Shown: positions 1-6,391 of the stretch, one piece after another
Position numbering within the stretch: the stretch's first letter is position 1
Layout of the letters: every line of letters begins with the position of its first letter
Assembly (NCBI GenBank): GCA_002340765.1
Contig: DDMS01000019.1
Span: forward strand, 1-8,386
From: Flavobacteriaceae bacterium UBA2540
GTDB lineage: Bacteria > Bacteroidota > Bacteroidia > Flavobacteriales > Flavobacteriaceae
Direction: 5' to 3'
Length of the DNA stretch: 8,386 nucleotides
Program-made: the position numbers and the translations under genes
The notes under the pieces: generated by a model
Seen by the model: only the letters and a program-made list of their open reading frames with translations
Told to the model about the DNA's origin: nothing
Database searches by the model: none

Positions 1-411
1 GTTTTTCATTCATTAGACATTACCAAAGCAGAAGTTCATGATGTTCATTTTTTGAAAAACATAAAACAGCAAATGTCTGATTGTGTGTTGCTTGGATATA
101 GAGGGTATCTGTCAGAAAGCATTCAGCTAGATTTATTTCAATCAGTAAATATTAAATTAGAAACGCCCAAAAGAAAGAATCAAAAGAATTATAAACTTCA
201 AGCATATGTATTTAGAAAATACAGAAAAAGAATAGAAACACTATTCTCGCAACTGTGTGACCATTTCTTAATTAGAAGAAATTATGCTAAAACTTTTGAA
301 GGTTTTAAAACCAGAATTTTAGCAAAAATAACAGCATTAACATTGGTTCAATATATCAATAAATTTATATTTGACAGCCCAATTAATAATATCAAAAATC
401 AATTAATTTAA
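1..411 (+). CDS. IS982-family transposase, C-terminal part (5' end outside window), probable catalytic-site mutation
   Basis: The reading frame is open from base 1, giving 136 visible residues of a protein that is normally about 290-300 aa, so the N-terminal half lies to the left; the TTG at 52 is not the real start. IS982 transposases are DDE enzymes that cut and rejoin the element's ends. Recognisable family signatures are VFHSLDITKAEVHD at the start, GYRGYLSESIQLDLF, and the C-terminal RIETLFSQLCDHFLIRRNYAK and LTLVQYIN blocks. The glutamate of RIET (visible residue 79) is the probable third catalytic residue. The family's GD(K/R)GY motif, whose Asp I take as the second catalytic residue, reads GYRGY here: codon 97-99 is TAT (Tyr) where GAT would be expected. 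This predicts an inactive enzyme unless the position is tolerant. Family assignment is firm; inactivity is inference. Confidence 0.85.
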   Translation, partial: VFHSLDITKAEVHDVHFLKNIKQQMSDCVLLGYRGYLSESIQLDLFQSVNIKLETPKRKNQKNYKLQAYVFRKYRKRIETLFSQLCDHFLIRRNYAKTFEGFKTRILAKITALTLVQYINKFIFDSPINNIKNQLI

Positions 412-415
412 TTTC

Positions 416-427
416 ACCCAACGGGTT
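416..427 (+). repeat. Putative right terminal inverted repeat of the IS982 element
   Basis: ACCCAACGGGTT is itself a partial dyad (ACCC...GGGT). It lies just beyond the transposase stop codon, where the IS982 right end is expected. The mate at the left end is outside the window, so the assignment rests on motif resemblance and position. Confidence 0.65.
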
Positions 428-507
428 AGTGATAGTAATTCTCTATGAAGAAATGGTTAAACTAATAAGAGGAAAGAAAAAAGAATAGTTAACAGCGATT
501 ATTGACT

Positions 508-546
508 AAAAAAACTCTTTACAAAATGATGTAAAGAGTTTTTTTT
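508..546. terminator. Strong bidirectional intrinsic terminator downstream of capB
   Basis: Perfect 8-bp stem CTCTTTAC (515-522) / GTAAAGAG (531-538) with loop AAAATGAT. It is flanked by seven A on the left (508-514) and eight T on the right (539-546), which also extend the stem. Read on the minus strand it gives a hairpin followed by T7, 54-92 bases past the capB stop, so it most likely ends the capA-capB transcript. Read on the plus strand it would stop readthrough from the insertion sequence. The rest of 428-599 shows only AT-rich DNA with short imperfect AAAAGC/AGTCAAAA-type repetition near 570-600 and no gene. Confidence 0.8.
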
Positions 547-599
547 AATTAAAATATAACATTGTCAAAATCTAAAAGCCAAAAGCTAACAGTCAAAAA

Positions 600-1844
600 C
601 TAATGGCTTAAAATCACTTGCTTATAAGCACCATTTTCCAATTTTTCTCTAATTGCAGAAAAAGCAGTAATGGTTTCGTCAATATCTTGCTGAGTATGCG
701 TTGCAGTTGGAATTAATCGTAAAATAATCAATCCTTTTGGAATTACTGGATACACCACAATTGAGCAGAAAATTCCGTGATTTTCTCTTAAATCATTGAC
801 CATTGCCATTGCTTCAGGAATATCACCATTCAAAAAAACAGGGGTAATACAAGTTTGAGTACTTCCTAAATCAAAACCTGCAGCTCGCAAACCTAATTGT
901 AGTGAATTGGTATTTTGCCATAATTTTTCTTTCAATTCTGGCATTGTACGAATCATATCCAAACGTTTTAAAGCGCCTTTTACCATTGCCATCGGCAACG
1001 ATTTTGCGAATATTTGTGAACGTAAATTATATTGCAAATATTGAATTACGTCTTTATTACCAGCTAAAAAAGCTCCAATTCCAGCCATTGATTTTGCGAA
1101 AGTTGCAAAATAAACATCAATATCATCTTGCACACCTTGCTCAAAACCTGTTCCTCTTCCGTTTTCACCAAGAGTTCCAAAACCATGTGCATCATCTACC
1201 ATTAAACGGAAATTGTATTGTTTCTTCAATGCAACAATTTCTTTTAATTTTCCTTGTTCACCTCGCATTCCAAAAACACCTTCAGTAATTACTAAAATTC
1301 CACCTCCAGTTTCCTGAGCCATTTTCTCTGCACGTTTGATGTTTTTTTCAAAACTTTCCATATCATTATGTCGATATACGAAACGTTTTCCTGCGTGCAA
1401 ACGAACACCATCAATAATACAAGCATGCGCATCCATATCATACACAATAATATCGTGTTTTGTTACTAAAGCATCAATTGCAGACATGATTCCTTGGTAA
1501 CCAAAATTTAGTAAATAGGCATTTTCTTTGTGAACAAAAGCAGCACATTCTTTTTCTAATTGCTCATGAAAAGGGGTGTGACCAGACATCATTCTTGCTC
1601 CCATTGGATAAGCCATTCCGTGTTCAATAGCTGCTTCCCCATCTGCTTTTAAAACCTCCGGATGATTTGCCAATCCTAAATAATCATTGATACTCCAGGT
1701 AATTACTTTTTTTCCTTTGAAAGACATTCTGTTTAATATTGGTCCTTCAAGTTTAGGAAATACATAATATCCTTCAGCTTGCTCAGCCCATTTTCCTAAC
1801 GGTCCTTTATCTTGTCTTATTCTTTCAAATAAATCTTTTGTCAT
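600..1844 (-). CDS. capB: Probable cysteate C-fatty acyltransferase (3-dehydrocapnine synthase), alpha-oxoamine synthase family
   Basis: A 414-aa PLP enzyme of the alpha-oxoamine synthase family (serine palmitoyltransferase, KBL, BioF). Visible signatures are NDYLGL (53-58), an AH motif with the PLP-stacking histidine (His140), VDDAHG with Asp217 and His220 for the cofactor ring, TFAKSMAG with the Schiff-base Lys251, and the C-terminal substrate-binding Arg376 region followed by PTATHT. Relative to Bacteroides serine palmitoyltransferase, the GSRFLNGT block is replaced by GARMMSGH. The adjacent capA-like gene points to cysteate rather than serine or glycine as the amino acid. CapB-type enzymes decarboxylatively condense L-cysteate with a branched C15 acyl thioester to 3-dehydrocapnine, precursor of outer-membrane sulfonolipids needed for efficient gliding in Flavobacterium. 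It is the second gene of a likely operon, 78 bp after capA, ending at a strong terminator. Alternatives are serine palmitoyltransferase or 2-amino-3-ketobutyrate CoA ligase. Fold certain, substrate inferred. Confidence 0.78.
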   Translation of the reverse strand: MTKDLFERIRQDKGPLGKWAEQAEGYYVFPKLEGPILNRMSFKGKKVITWSINDYLGLANHPEVLKADGEAAIEHGMAYPMGARMMSGHTPFHEQLEKECAAFVHKENAYLLNFGYQGIMSAIDALVTKHDIIVYDMDAHACIIDGVRLHAGKRFVYRHNDMESFEKNIKRAEKMAQETGGGILVITEGVFGMRGEQGKLKEIVALKKQYNFRLMVDDAHGFGTLGENGRGTGFEQGVQDDIDVYFATFAKSMAGIGAFLAGNKDVIQYLQYNLRSQIFAKSLPMAMVKGALKRLDMIRTMPELKEKLWQNTNSLQLGLRAAGFDLGSTQTCITPVFLNGDIPEAMAMVNDLRENHGIFCSIVVYPVIPKGLIILRLIPTATHTQQDIDETITAFSAIREKLENGAYKQVILSH

Positions 1845-1922
1845 GATTCAAAATTAATTATTAATAAATACAAATTAACCAATTTTTTAGCAGTTAATCA
1901 AATGTTATAGAATGGTAATTTT

Positions 1923-2921
1923 TTAGTCAAAAAAACCTTGCTGTTCCATCCAGTTATCGTTATAAATTTTGCTCATGTATCGTGAACCATGGTCAGGAAA
2001 TATCAAAACAACCATGCTATTTTCATCAAAATAATTCATTTCAGCAAACTGTTTTACAGCTTGCACAACTGCACCAGAAGTGTAACCTGCAAATATCCCC
2101 TCTTTTATTACAATATCTCTAGTAGTAAATGCCGCTTCTTTGTCAGTTACTTTTTCAAAAACATCGATCACATCAAAATCTGTAGCTGTTGGAATTAAAT
2201 TTTTGCCTAAACCTTCGATTTTATAAGGACTTATTTCACCTTTATCAAAAACACCTGTTTCGTGGTATTTTTTTAAAACTGAACCCATAGCGTCAACACC
2301 AAGAATTTTAATATTTGGATTTTGTTCTTTTAAGAATTTTCCAGAACCAGAAATGGTGCCTCCAGTTCCGCTTGCAACAACTAGATGAGTAATTTCACCA
2401 GAAGTTTGCTGCCATATCTCAGGTCCTGTTGTTCGATAATGTGCTTCAATATTTAATTCATTAAAATATTGATTAATGTAGACTGAATTTTTAGTTTTTC
2501 TATGAATCGCTTTTGCAACTTCATAATAAGATCTTGGGTCATCAGGAGCAATATAAGAAGGGCAAATATGCACTTCGGCTCCCATAGATTTCAGCATATC
2601 TATCTTATCAATTGATGATTTATCACTAACCGCCAAAATACATTTATAGCCTTTTACAAGACTAATCATTGCCAAACTAAAACCTGTATTTCCTGAGGTA
2701 GTTTCAACAATAGTTGAACCTTTTTTGATAATGCCTTTTCGCTCAGCGTCTTCAATAATATGCAACGCAATTCGGTCTTTGGCCGAGTGCCCTGGATTGA
2801 ATGCTTCCAGTTTGGCATAATACTTTCCTGGTAACTCTTTCGTTATTTCATTAAGTTTTACCAATGGTGTTTGACCAACGAGTTGTAATATGTTTTCGGT
2901 GATTCCTTGGTTTCTTGTCAT
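1923..2921 (-). CDS. capA: Probable cysteate synthase (CapA-type), cysteine synthase / cystathionine beta-synthase-like PLP enzyme
   Basis: A 332-aa fold-type II PLP enzyme. Landmarks: TPLVKLN (18-24), NPGHSAKDR with Schiff-base Lys48, TSGNTG (75-80) contacting substrate and cofactor, SGTGGTISG (184-192) binding the PLP phosphate, GYTSGA (279-284), and C-terminal FPDHGSRYMSK resembling the PDxxRxYM segment of cystathionine beta-synthases. There is no haem-binding N-terminus and no C-terminal CBS pair, so it is catalytic domain only. Bacteroidota CapA enzymes, described as close to cystathionine beta-synthase, form L-cysteate from O-phospho-L-serine and sulfite. The downstream neighbour on the same strand is a capB-like acyltransferase, and that pairing is the main reason for this call over cysteine synthase (CysK) or cystathionine beta-synthase. 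The ATG at 2919-2921 is the first in frame and starts at the family's normal N-terminus. No convincing promoter box was found in the 209 bp upstream. Confidence 0.75.
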   Translation of the reverse strand: MTRNQGITENILQLVGQTPLVKLNEITKELPGKYYAKLEAFNPGHSAKDRIALHIIEDAERKGIIKKGSTIVETTSGNTGFSLAMISLVKGYKCILAVSDKSSIDKIDMLKSMGAEVHICPSYIAPDDPRSYYEVAKAIHRKTKNSVYINQYFNELNIEAHYRTTGPEIWQQTSGEITHLVVASGTGGTISGSGKFLKEQNPNIKILGVDAMGSVLKKYHETGVFDKGEISPYKIEGLGKNLIPTATDFDVIDVFEKVTDKEAAFTTRDIVIKEGIFAGYTSGAVVQAVKQFAEMNYFDENSMVVLIFPDHGSRYMSKIYNDNWMEQQGFFD

Positions 2922-3018
2922 TGTATTGTTTTCTAAAAGTACATCAGTGCAAAAATTCTTACTTTTATCAAGCAGAACGAACTCTTTAAAAAAGTTTTAG
3001 TTTTCTTTTCAATACTTC

Positions 3019-3052
3019 AAAACCGTCAAAATGAGACCATTCAAACGGTTTT
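3019..3052. other. Two-tier symmetric hairpin upstream of capA
   Basis: Outer stem AAAACCGT (3019-3026) / ACGGTTTT (3045-3052), then a symmetric CAA/CAA internal loop, an inner stem AATG (3030-3033) / CATT (3038-3041) and an AGAC tetraloop. It lies about 100 bases upstream of the capA start and about 80 bases past the peptidase stop. On the minus strand only four T follow, so it would be a weak terminator for the peptidase gene. It could also be a leader or operator structure for capA. No gene is seen in 2922-3130. Confidence 0.4.
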
Positions 3053-3128
3053 TAAATTCGTAAAAAGTAAAAACAGCTTATGTTCTTTCGAATGTAAAAA
3101 TACACTTGTTTGTTGAATTAAAAAATTG

Positions 3129-3158
3129 AATTACAGCTTAATTTTCTCAGCTGTAATT
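3129..3158 (-). terminator. Possible intrinsic terminator overlapping the peptidase stop codon
   Basis: Perfect 9-bp inverted repeat AATTACAGC (3129-3137) / GCTGTAATT (3150-3158) with a 12-base loop. On the minus strand the 3' arm contains the TAA stop (3131-3133) and is followed by CAATTTTTT. The U-rich stretch starts two bases late and the stem is AU-rich, so termination may be partial. The hairpin falls on the last codons of the gene (AEKIKL). Confidence 0.5.
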
Positions 3159-5320
3159 TTGTTTTCCAACGCTAAGAAAAAAGTAAATTCTCTAGCAGTT
3201 TCCTTTAGCGCTTCAAAACGCCCCGAGGCACCTCCATGTCCCGCTTCCATATTGGTGTGCAAAAAGAGTAAATTTTTATCAGTTCTCAATTCACGCAATT
3301 TCGCAATCCATTTTGCTGGTTCCCAATATTGCACTTGCGAATCGTGAAAACCTGTTGTAATTAACATATTGGGATAATTTTTTAAACTTACTTGGTCATA
3401 AGGAGAATAAGATTTCATGTAATCATAATATTTTTTCAAATTCGGATTTCCCCATTCGTCATATTCGCCAGTGGTTAATGGAATAGTATCATCCAACATT
3501 GTTGAAACAACATCCACGAAAGGAACTGCTGAAATAATTCCGTTATATAACTCAGGATTCATATTCACAACTGCTCCCATTAATAAACCTCCTGCTGAAC
3601 CTCCCATTGCATATAAATGTTTGGATGAAGTGTATTTATTGTCAATTAAATATTTTGAACAATCAATAAAATCGGTAAAAGTATTTTTCTTTTTCAACAT
3701 TTTTCCATCTTCATACCATTCACGTCCTAAATATTCTCCACCTCTAATATGTGCTGTCGCAAACACAAAACCACGATCTAACAAACTCAAACGAGTCGTT
3801 GAAAATCCATCAGAAATAGTAACTCCATATGAGCCATAGCCATATTGTATCAAAGGTGTGTTTTCATTTAATTTCGTGTCTTTGTGATAAACCAACGAAA
3901 TTGGCACTTTTTTTCCATCTCTGGCAGTTGCCCAAACCCGCTTGCTGATATAGTTTTCTCTCTTGAACTTCCCTCCCAGTAATTCTTGCTCTTTCATCAC
4001 TTTTTTGGTTTTGTCTTTCATATTGAAATCAATAACAGAAATTGGCGTTGTAAAAGAATTGTAAGAATATCTGATAATATCTGTATCAAAATCAGGAGTA
4101 TCATAAACGCCTGCTGAATAAGTTTCTTCATCAAAAGGCAAATAATAATCGTCTTTATTGTCCCAGCGTTTGATGCGAATTTTGTTCAAACCATTGGTGC
4201 GTTCTTCCAAAACCAAATAGTTTTTAAAAATAGAAAAATCCTCTAATAGAGTTTCTTTTCTATGTGGAATCACATTTGTCCAATTTTCTTTGGATGTAGC
4301 TGATATTGGCGTTTTCATCAATTTAAAGTTGGTTGCCTTGTCTTTATTGGTCAATAAGTAAAAATGATCTTTATAATGCGCCACATTATATTCTAAATCT
4401 CTTTCTCTTTTTTGCACTATTTTGAATTTTCCTGTTGGATTGTTGGCATCCAAAAACTGCGCTTCAGAAGAAACTGTGCTGTATGAGGAAATTATCAAAA
4501 AACTTTCTGATTTTGATTTGGCCACATAGGTCCCAAAAGTTTCGTCTTTTTCATGATAAACCTCAACATCTTTTGAGGCTGATGAGCCCAGAACATGTCT
4601 ATAAATTTTCTCTGATCTTAATGTTGTTGGGTTTTGCTTTGAGTAAAAAATCGTTTTGTTATCATTTGCCCAAACTGCGACTCCAGAAGTATTATCGATA
4701 ATATCTGACATGATTTCACCAGTTACTAAGTTCTTTATTCTTAGGAAATACTGTCTTCTACTCACAGTATCCGTTGCAAAAACAGCATATTTATTATCAG
4801 GAGAAACACTCAAACCACCCAATTGAAAATAATCATATCCTTTCGCCATTTCATTGACGTTAAACATAATTTCTTCTTTGGCTTTCAAATTACCTTTTTT
4901 ACGACTATAAATTGGGTATTGTTTACCCGTTTCAAAACGCGTAATATAAAAATAGCCGTTGTCTTTATAGGGAACTGAGGAATCATCTTCTTTGATACGA
5001 CCTTTCATTTCCTCAAAAAGTTGATCTTGAAATTTCTTGGTATAAGCAGTTACAGTTTCATAATAACTATTTTCTGATTCTAAATAATCAATCACTTTTT
5101 GAGCTTGTGCGTCTTTTATAGGTGCTACTTTCTGCTCGTCAGAAAGACGCATCCAAAAGTAATTATCAATTCGCACGTCTCCGTGTTTTTCTAATTTTGT
5201 AGGTTGTTTCTCAGCTATTGGTGCGTTTGAATCATTACTTTTCATAAGTTTTGTGTCATTTTTACAAGCGATTGCAAAAATAGTACTTAAAAGCAATGTA
5301 CTTAGGATTTTTTTTCTCAT
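3131..5320 (-). CDS. Oligopeptidase B-type S9A serine peptidase, predicted lipoprotein
   Basis: A 729-aa protein of the prolyl oligopeptidase family, S9A. Residues 1-19 form a lipoprotein-type signal (charged MRKK, hydrophobic core, AIAC with Cys19), so it is probably exported and lipid-anchored, unlike the cytoplasmic E. coli PtrB. After a short linker, residues about 40-450 contain the N-terminal beta-propeller region, opening with the family's DNYFWMR. The C-terminal alpha/beta-hydrolase follows ATARDGKKVPISLVYH: YGYGSYG near 493-499, nucleophile Ser575 in GGSAGG, acid Asp660 in GFHDSQV, and His695 in EAGHGG, so the triad looks intact. TTGEYDEWGNP (616-626) matches the acidic pocket segment that gives oligopeptidase B its preference for cleaving after Arg/Lys. 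It would degrade short basic peptides in the periplasm or at the cell surface. The lipobox -3 residue is Ala rather than Leu, so anchoring is probable, not certain. Monocistronic, divergent from ybaB. Confidence 0.9.
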   Translation of the reverse strand: MRKKILSTLLLSTIFAIACKNDTKLMKSNDSNAPIAEKQPTKLEKHGDVRIDNYFWMRLSDEQKVAPIKDAQAQKVIDYLESENSYYETVTAYTKKFQDQLFEEMKGRIKEDDSSVPYKDNGYFYITRFETGKQYPIYSRKKGNLKAKEEIMFNVNEMAKGYDYFQLGGLSVSPDNKYAVFATDTVSRRQYFLRIKNLVTGEIMSDIIDNTSGVAVWANDNKTIFYSKQNPTTLRSEKIYRHVLGSSASKDVEVYHEKDETFGTYVAKSKSESFLIISSYSTVSSEAQFLDANNPTGKFKIVQKRERDLEYNVAHYKDHFYLLTNKDKATNFKLMKTPISATSKENWTNVIPHRKETLLEDFSIFKNYLVLEERTNGLNKIRIKRWDNKDDYYLPFDEETYSAGVYDTPDFDTDIIRYSYNSFTTPISVIDFNMKDKTKKVMKEQELLGGKFKRENYISKRVWATARDGKKVPISLVYHKDTKLNENTPLIQYGYGSYGVTISDGFSTTRLSLLDRGFVFATAHIRGGEYLGREWYEDGKMLKKKNTFTDFIDCSKYLIDNKYTSSKHLYAMGGSAGGLLMGAVVNMNPELYNGIISAVPFVDVVSTMLDDTIPLTTGEYDEWGNPNLKKYYDYMKSYSPYDQVSLKNYPNMLITTGFHDSQVQYWEPAKWIAKLRELRTDKNLLFLHTNMEAGHGGASGRFEALKETAREFTFFLALENKITAEKIKL

Positions 5321-5391
5321 TTTTATTTCCGAATTAATTATCGTTAAATTTACTAATTTAGCGCAAACAAATACTTAAAAACCGATAAATT
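5321..5391. promoter_or_regulatory. Divergent promoter region for the S9 peptidase and ybaB cluster
   Basis: These 71 bp separate two divergent genes and so should contain both promoters unless one transcript starts further away. Only near-matches to the Bacteroidota -7 box TAnnTTTG were found: TAAATTTA at 5345-5352, which is self-complementary and readable on either strand, and TAATTTAG at 5354-5361 on the plus strand. Neither has a clear TTG at the -33 spacing. The inference rests on geometry more than on motif quality. Confidence 0.35.
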
Positions 5392-5709
5392 ATGTTTGGA
5401 GACCTTACAGGAATGATGCAAAAGCTTAAAGAAACGCAACAAAGAGTTGAAGAAACCAAGAAACGACTTGATACTGTGCTAATTGATGAAGTTTCGAGTG
5501 ATGGAAAATTGAAAGTAACTGTGACTGCTAATAGCAATATCAAATCAATTTCAATCAATGATTCATTGCTTTCTGATACTGATGAATTGGAAGATTATTT
5601 GATTCTAACGCTCAACAAAGCGCTTGAAAAAGCGAAAACCATCAATGAAAATGAATTGGCAAGTGTTGCCAAAATGGGAATGCCCAAAATCCCTGGAATG
5701 AATTTTTAA
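5392..5709 (+). CDS. YbaB/EbfC family nucleoid-associated DNA-binding protein
   Basis: A 105-aa protein with the layout of YbaB/EbfC proteins: an N-terminal helix rich in Lys, Glu and Gln (about 5-28, MMQKLKETQQRVEETKKRL), a beta-strand section with the DGKLKVTVTANSNIKSISI pattern (37-56), a C-terminal helix (about 63-85), and a Met/Pro/Gly-rich tail (KMGMPKIPGMNF). Family members form tweezer-like dimers that bind DNA and affect nucleoid structure and expression. Length is normal and no residues appear missing. In many bacteria ybaB follows dnaX and precedes recR, and that context is absent here. Instead it leads a run of small membrane-protein genes with a 9-bp gap to the next start, consistent with co-transcription. 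The ATG at 5392 gives the family's usual MFG start. Confidence 0.92.
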   Translation: MFGDLTGMMQKLKETQQRVEETKKRLDTVLIDEVSSDGKLKVTVTANSNIKSISINDSLLSDTDELEDYLILTLNKALEKAKTINENELASVAKMGMPKIPGMNF

Positions 5710-5718
5710 ATTTCAAGA

Positions 5719-6000
5719 ATGCTGTTTGAAGAATATATGTTGCCTTGTCTTAGCAAAACCATGTTTGGTATTGAATGTCTTGGTTGTGGATTGCAACGTT
5801 CTTTTATTTTTTTAATTAATGGAGAATTTTGGAATGCTTTCAAAATGTATCCTGCGATTTTTACATTGTTAATTTTTGGATTATTTATCCTTGTCAGTTG
5901 GAAAATCAGAATTAAAAATGTGCATAAAATCATTTCAAAATTGGCTTATATCAATTTATCAACCATCCTTATTAATTATTTTATCAAACTAACCTTTTAA
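5719..6000 (+). CDS. DUF2752 family small membrane protein
   Basis: A 93-aa protein. The first part carries the DUF2752 cysteine pattern: Cys10, then GIECLGCGLQRSF with Cys20 and Cys23 followed by Gly, Leu, Gln, Arg. Two hydrophobic segments follow (about 40-61 and 72-92), so it is probably an inner-membrane protein. The CxxCGxxR arrangement could bind a metal or be redox-active, but the family has no established function that I know of. The start at 5719 is nine bases past the ybaB stop; an in-frame ATG at 5737 (Met7) is an alternative that would still keep all cysteines. Tight spacing on both sides places it inside the three-gene cluster. Confidence 0.82.
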   Translation: MLFEEYMLPCLSKTMFGIECLGCGLQRSFIFLINGEFWNAFKMYPAIFTLLIFGLFILVSWKIRIKNVHKIISKLAYINLSTILINYFIKLTF

Positions 6001-6012
6001 AAAAATGACATC

Positions 6013-6339
6013 ATGAAAAAACTAGAAACGGCGGTTATTTATGTTTTATCCTCTATAAGTATTCTTTGTTGCTGTTTTGGTGGATTGGGAATTTTATTTG
6101 CTTTACCTTCATATTTGGTTGCCAACAATCGTTTGAAAAATGCGCAATTGGATTCAGAAAATTATAGCTCAGAATCACTCACAGCCATGAATAATGCCAA
6201 AATTTTTGCATTGGTTACCTTAGTAATTAATGGATTATTTCTTGCGTATACTATTTACAGTTTGGCTACTACAGATTGGGAAATATTTATGGAAGAGTTC
6301 AATAAAGCCATGGAAGATTACAAATCATCACAATCATAA
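6013..6339 (+). CDS. CCC-motif small membrane protein
   Basis: A 108-aa protein with three consecutive cysteines (19-21) at the middle of the first hydrophobic segment (about 9-36, LSSISILCCCFGGLGILFALP), a loop with VANNRLKNA and several Ser/Glu, a second membrane segment (about 63-85), and an acidic, soluble C-terminus. This matches a Bacteroidota family named only for its CCC motif. The two-segment topology with membrane-embedded cysteines followed by a basic short loop recalls CD225/dispanin-like proteins, but that is resemblance only. It starts 12 bases after the DUF2752 stop and precedes a terminator, so it is the last gene of the ybaB cluster. A tiny ATG-ACA-TCA-TGA reading frame at 6005 overlaps its start and could matter for translation coupling. 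Function unknown. Confidence 0.82.
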   Translation: MKKLETAVIYVLSSISILCCCFGGLGILFALPSYLVANNRLKNAQLDSENYSSESLTAMNNAKIFALVTLVINGLFLAYTIYSLATTDWEIFMEEFNKAMEDYKSSQS

Positions 6340-6342
6340 ACT

Positions 6343-6371
6343 AAAAAAGGAAGCAAATCGATTCCTTTTTT
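6343..6371. terminator. Bidirectional intrinsic terminator between convergent genes
   Basis: Inverted repeat AAAAAAGGAA (6343-6352) / TTCCTTTTTT (6362-6371) with loop GCAAATCGA. The A-run and T-run supply the U-tract on either strand. It sits 4 bases after the CCC-motif gene stop and about 20 bases past the stop of the opposing DUF5362 gene, so it can end both transcripts. The G+C core of the stem is short (two GC pairs), which makes it weaker than the 508-546 terminator. Confidence 0.7.
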
Positions 6372-6391
6372 TATGAATTGATTTAATAGTT

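Larger units (their letters stand above)
1..427 (+). mobile_element. Right-hand end of an IS982-family insertion sequence (left part outside window)
   Basis: The segment holds the C-terminal part of an IS982-type transposase followed, five bases after the stop codon, by ACCCAACGGGTT at 416-427. That motif matches the terminal inverted repeat I associate with IS982 elements of Bacteroidota, which begin AACCCGT on the outer side. The element therefore most likely ends at 427 and extends leftwards out of the window. The left inverted repeat and target-site duplication cannot be seen. Sequence after 427 shows no transposon-like features. Confidence 0.8.

Noticed and set aside
570..610. Imperfect AAAAGCC / AAAAGCT / AGTCAAAA repetition past the capB stop
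   Set aside because: The units are too short and irregular to call a repeat array; at most it is a degenerate intergenic element.
902..1288. 128-codon plus-strand open frame inside capB
   Set aside because: It is antisense to a well-conserved PLP enzyme, has no recognisable domain, and its composition is that of a reverse-strand shadow.
1849..1856. TAATTTTG on the minus strand, an exact -7 box match four bases before the capB start codon
   Set aside because: It would imply a leaderless transcript, the only TTG in range is at the 23-bp limit, and such AT-rich matches arise easily by chance; capB is more simply expressed with capA.
3471..3839. 122-codon plus-strand open frame inside the S9 peptidase gene
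   Set aside because: It is antisense to the catalytic domain, including the GGSAGG site, and shows no family resemblance.
5706..5933. Minus-strand open frame opposite the DUF2752 gene
   Set aside because: The plus-strand frame has a recognised cysteine motif and operon spacing; the opposite frame has neither.
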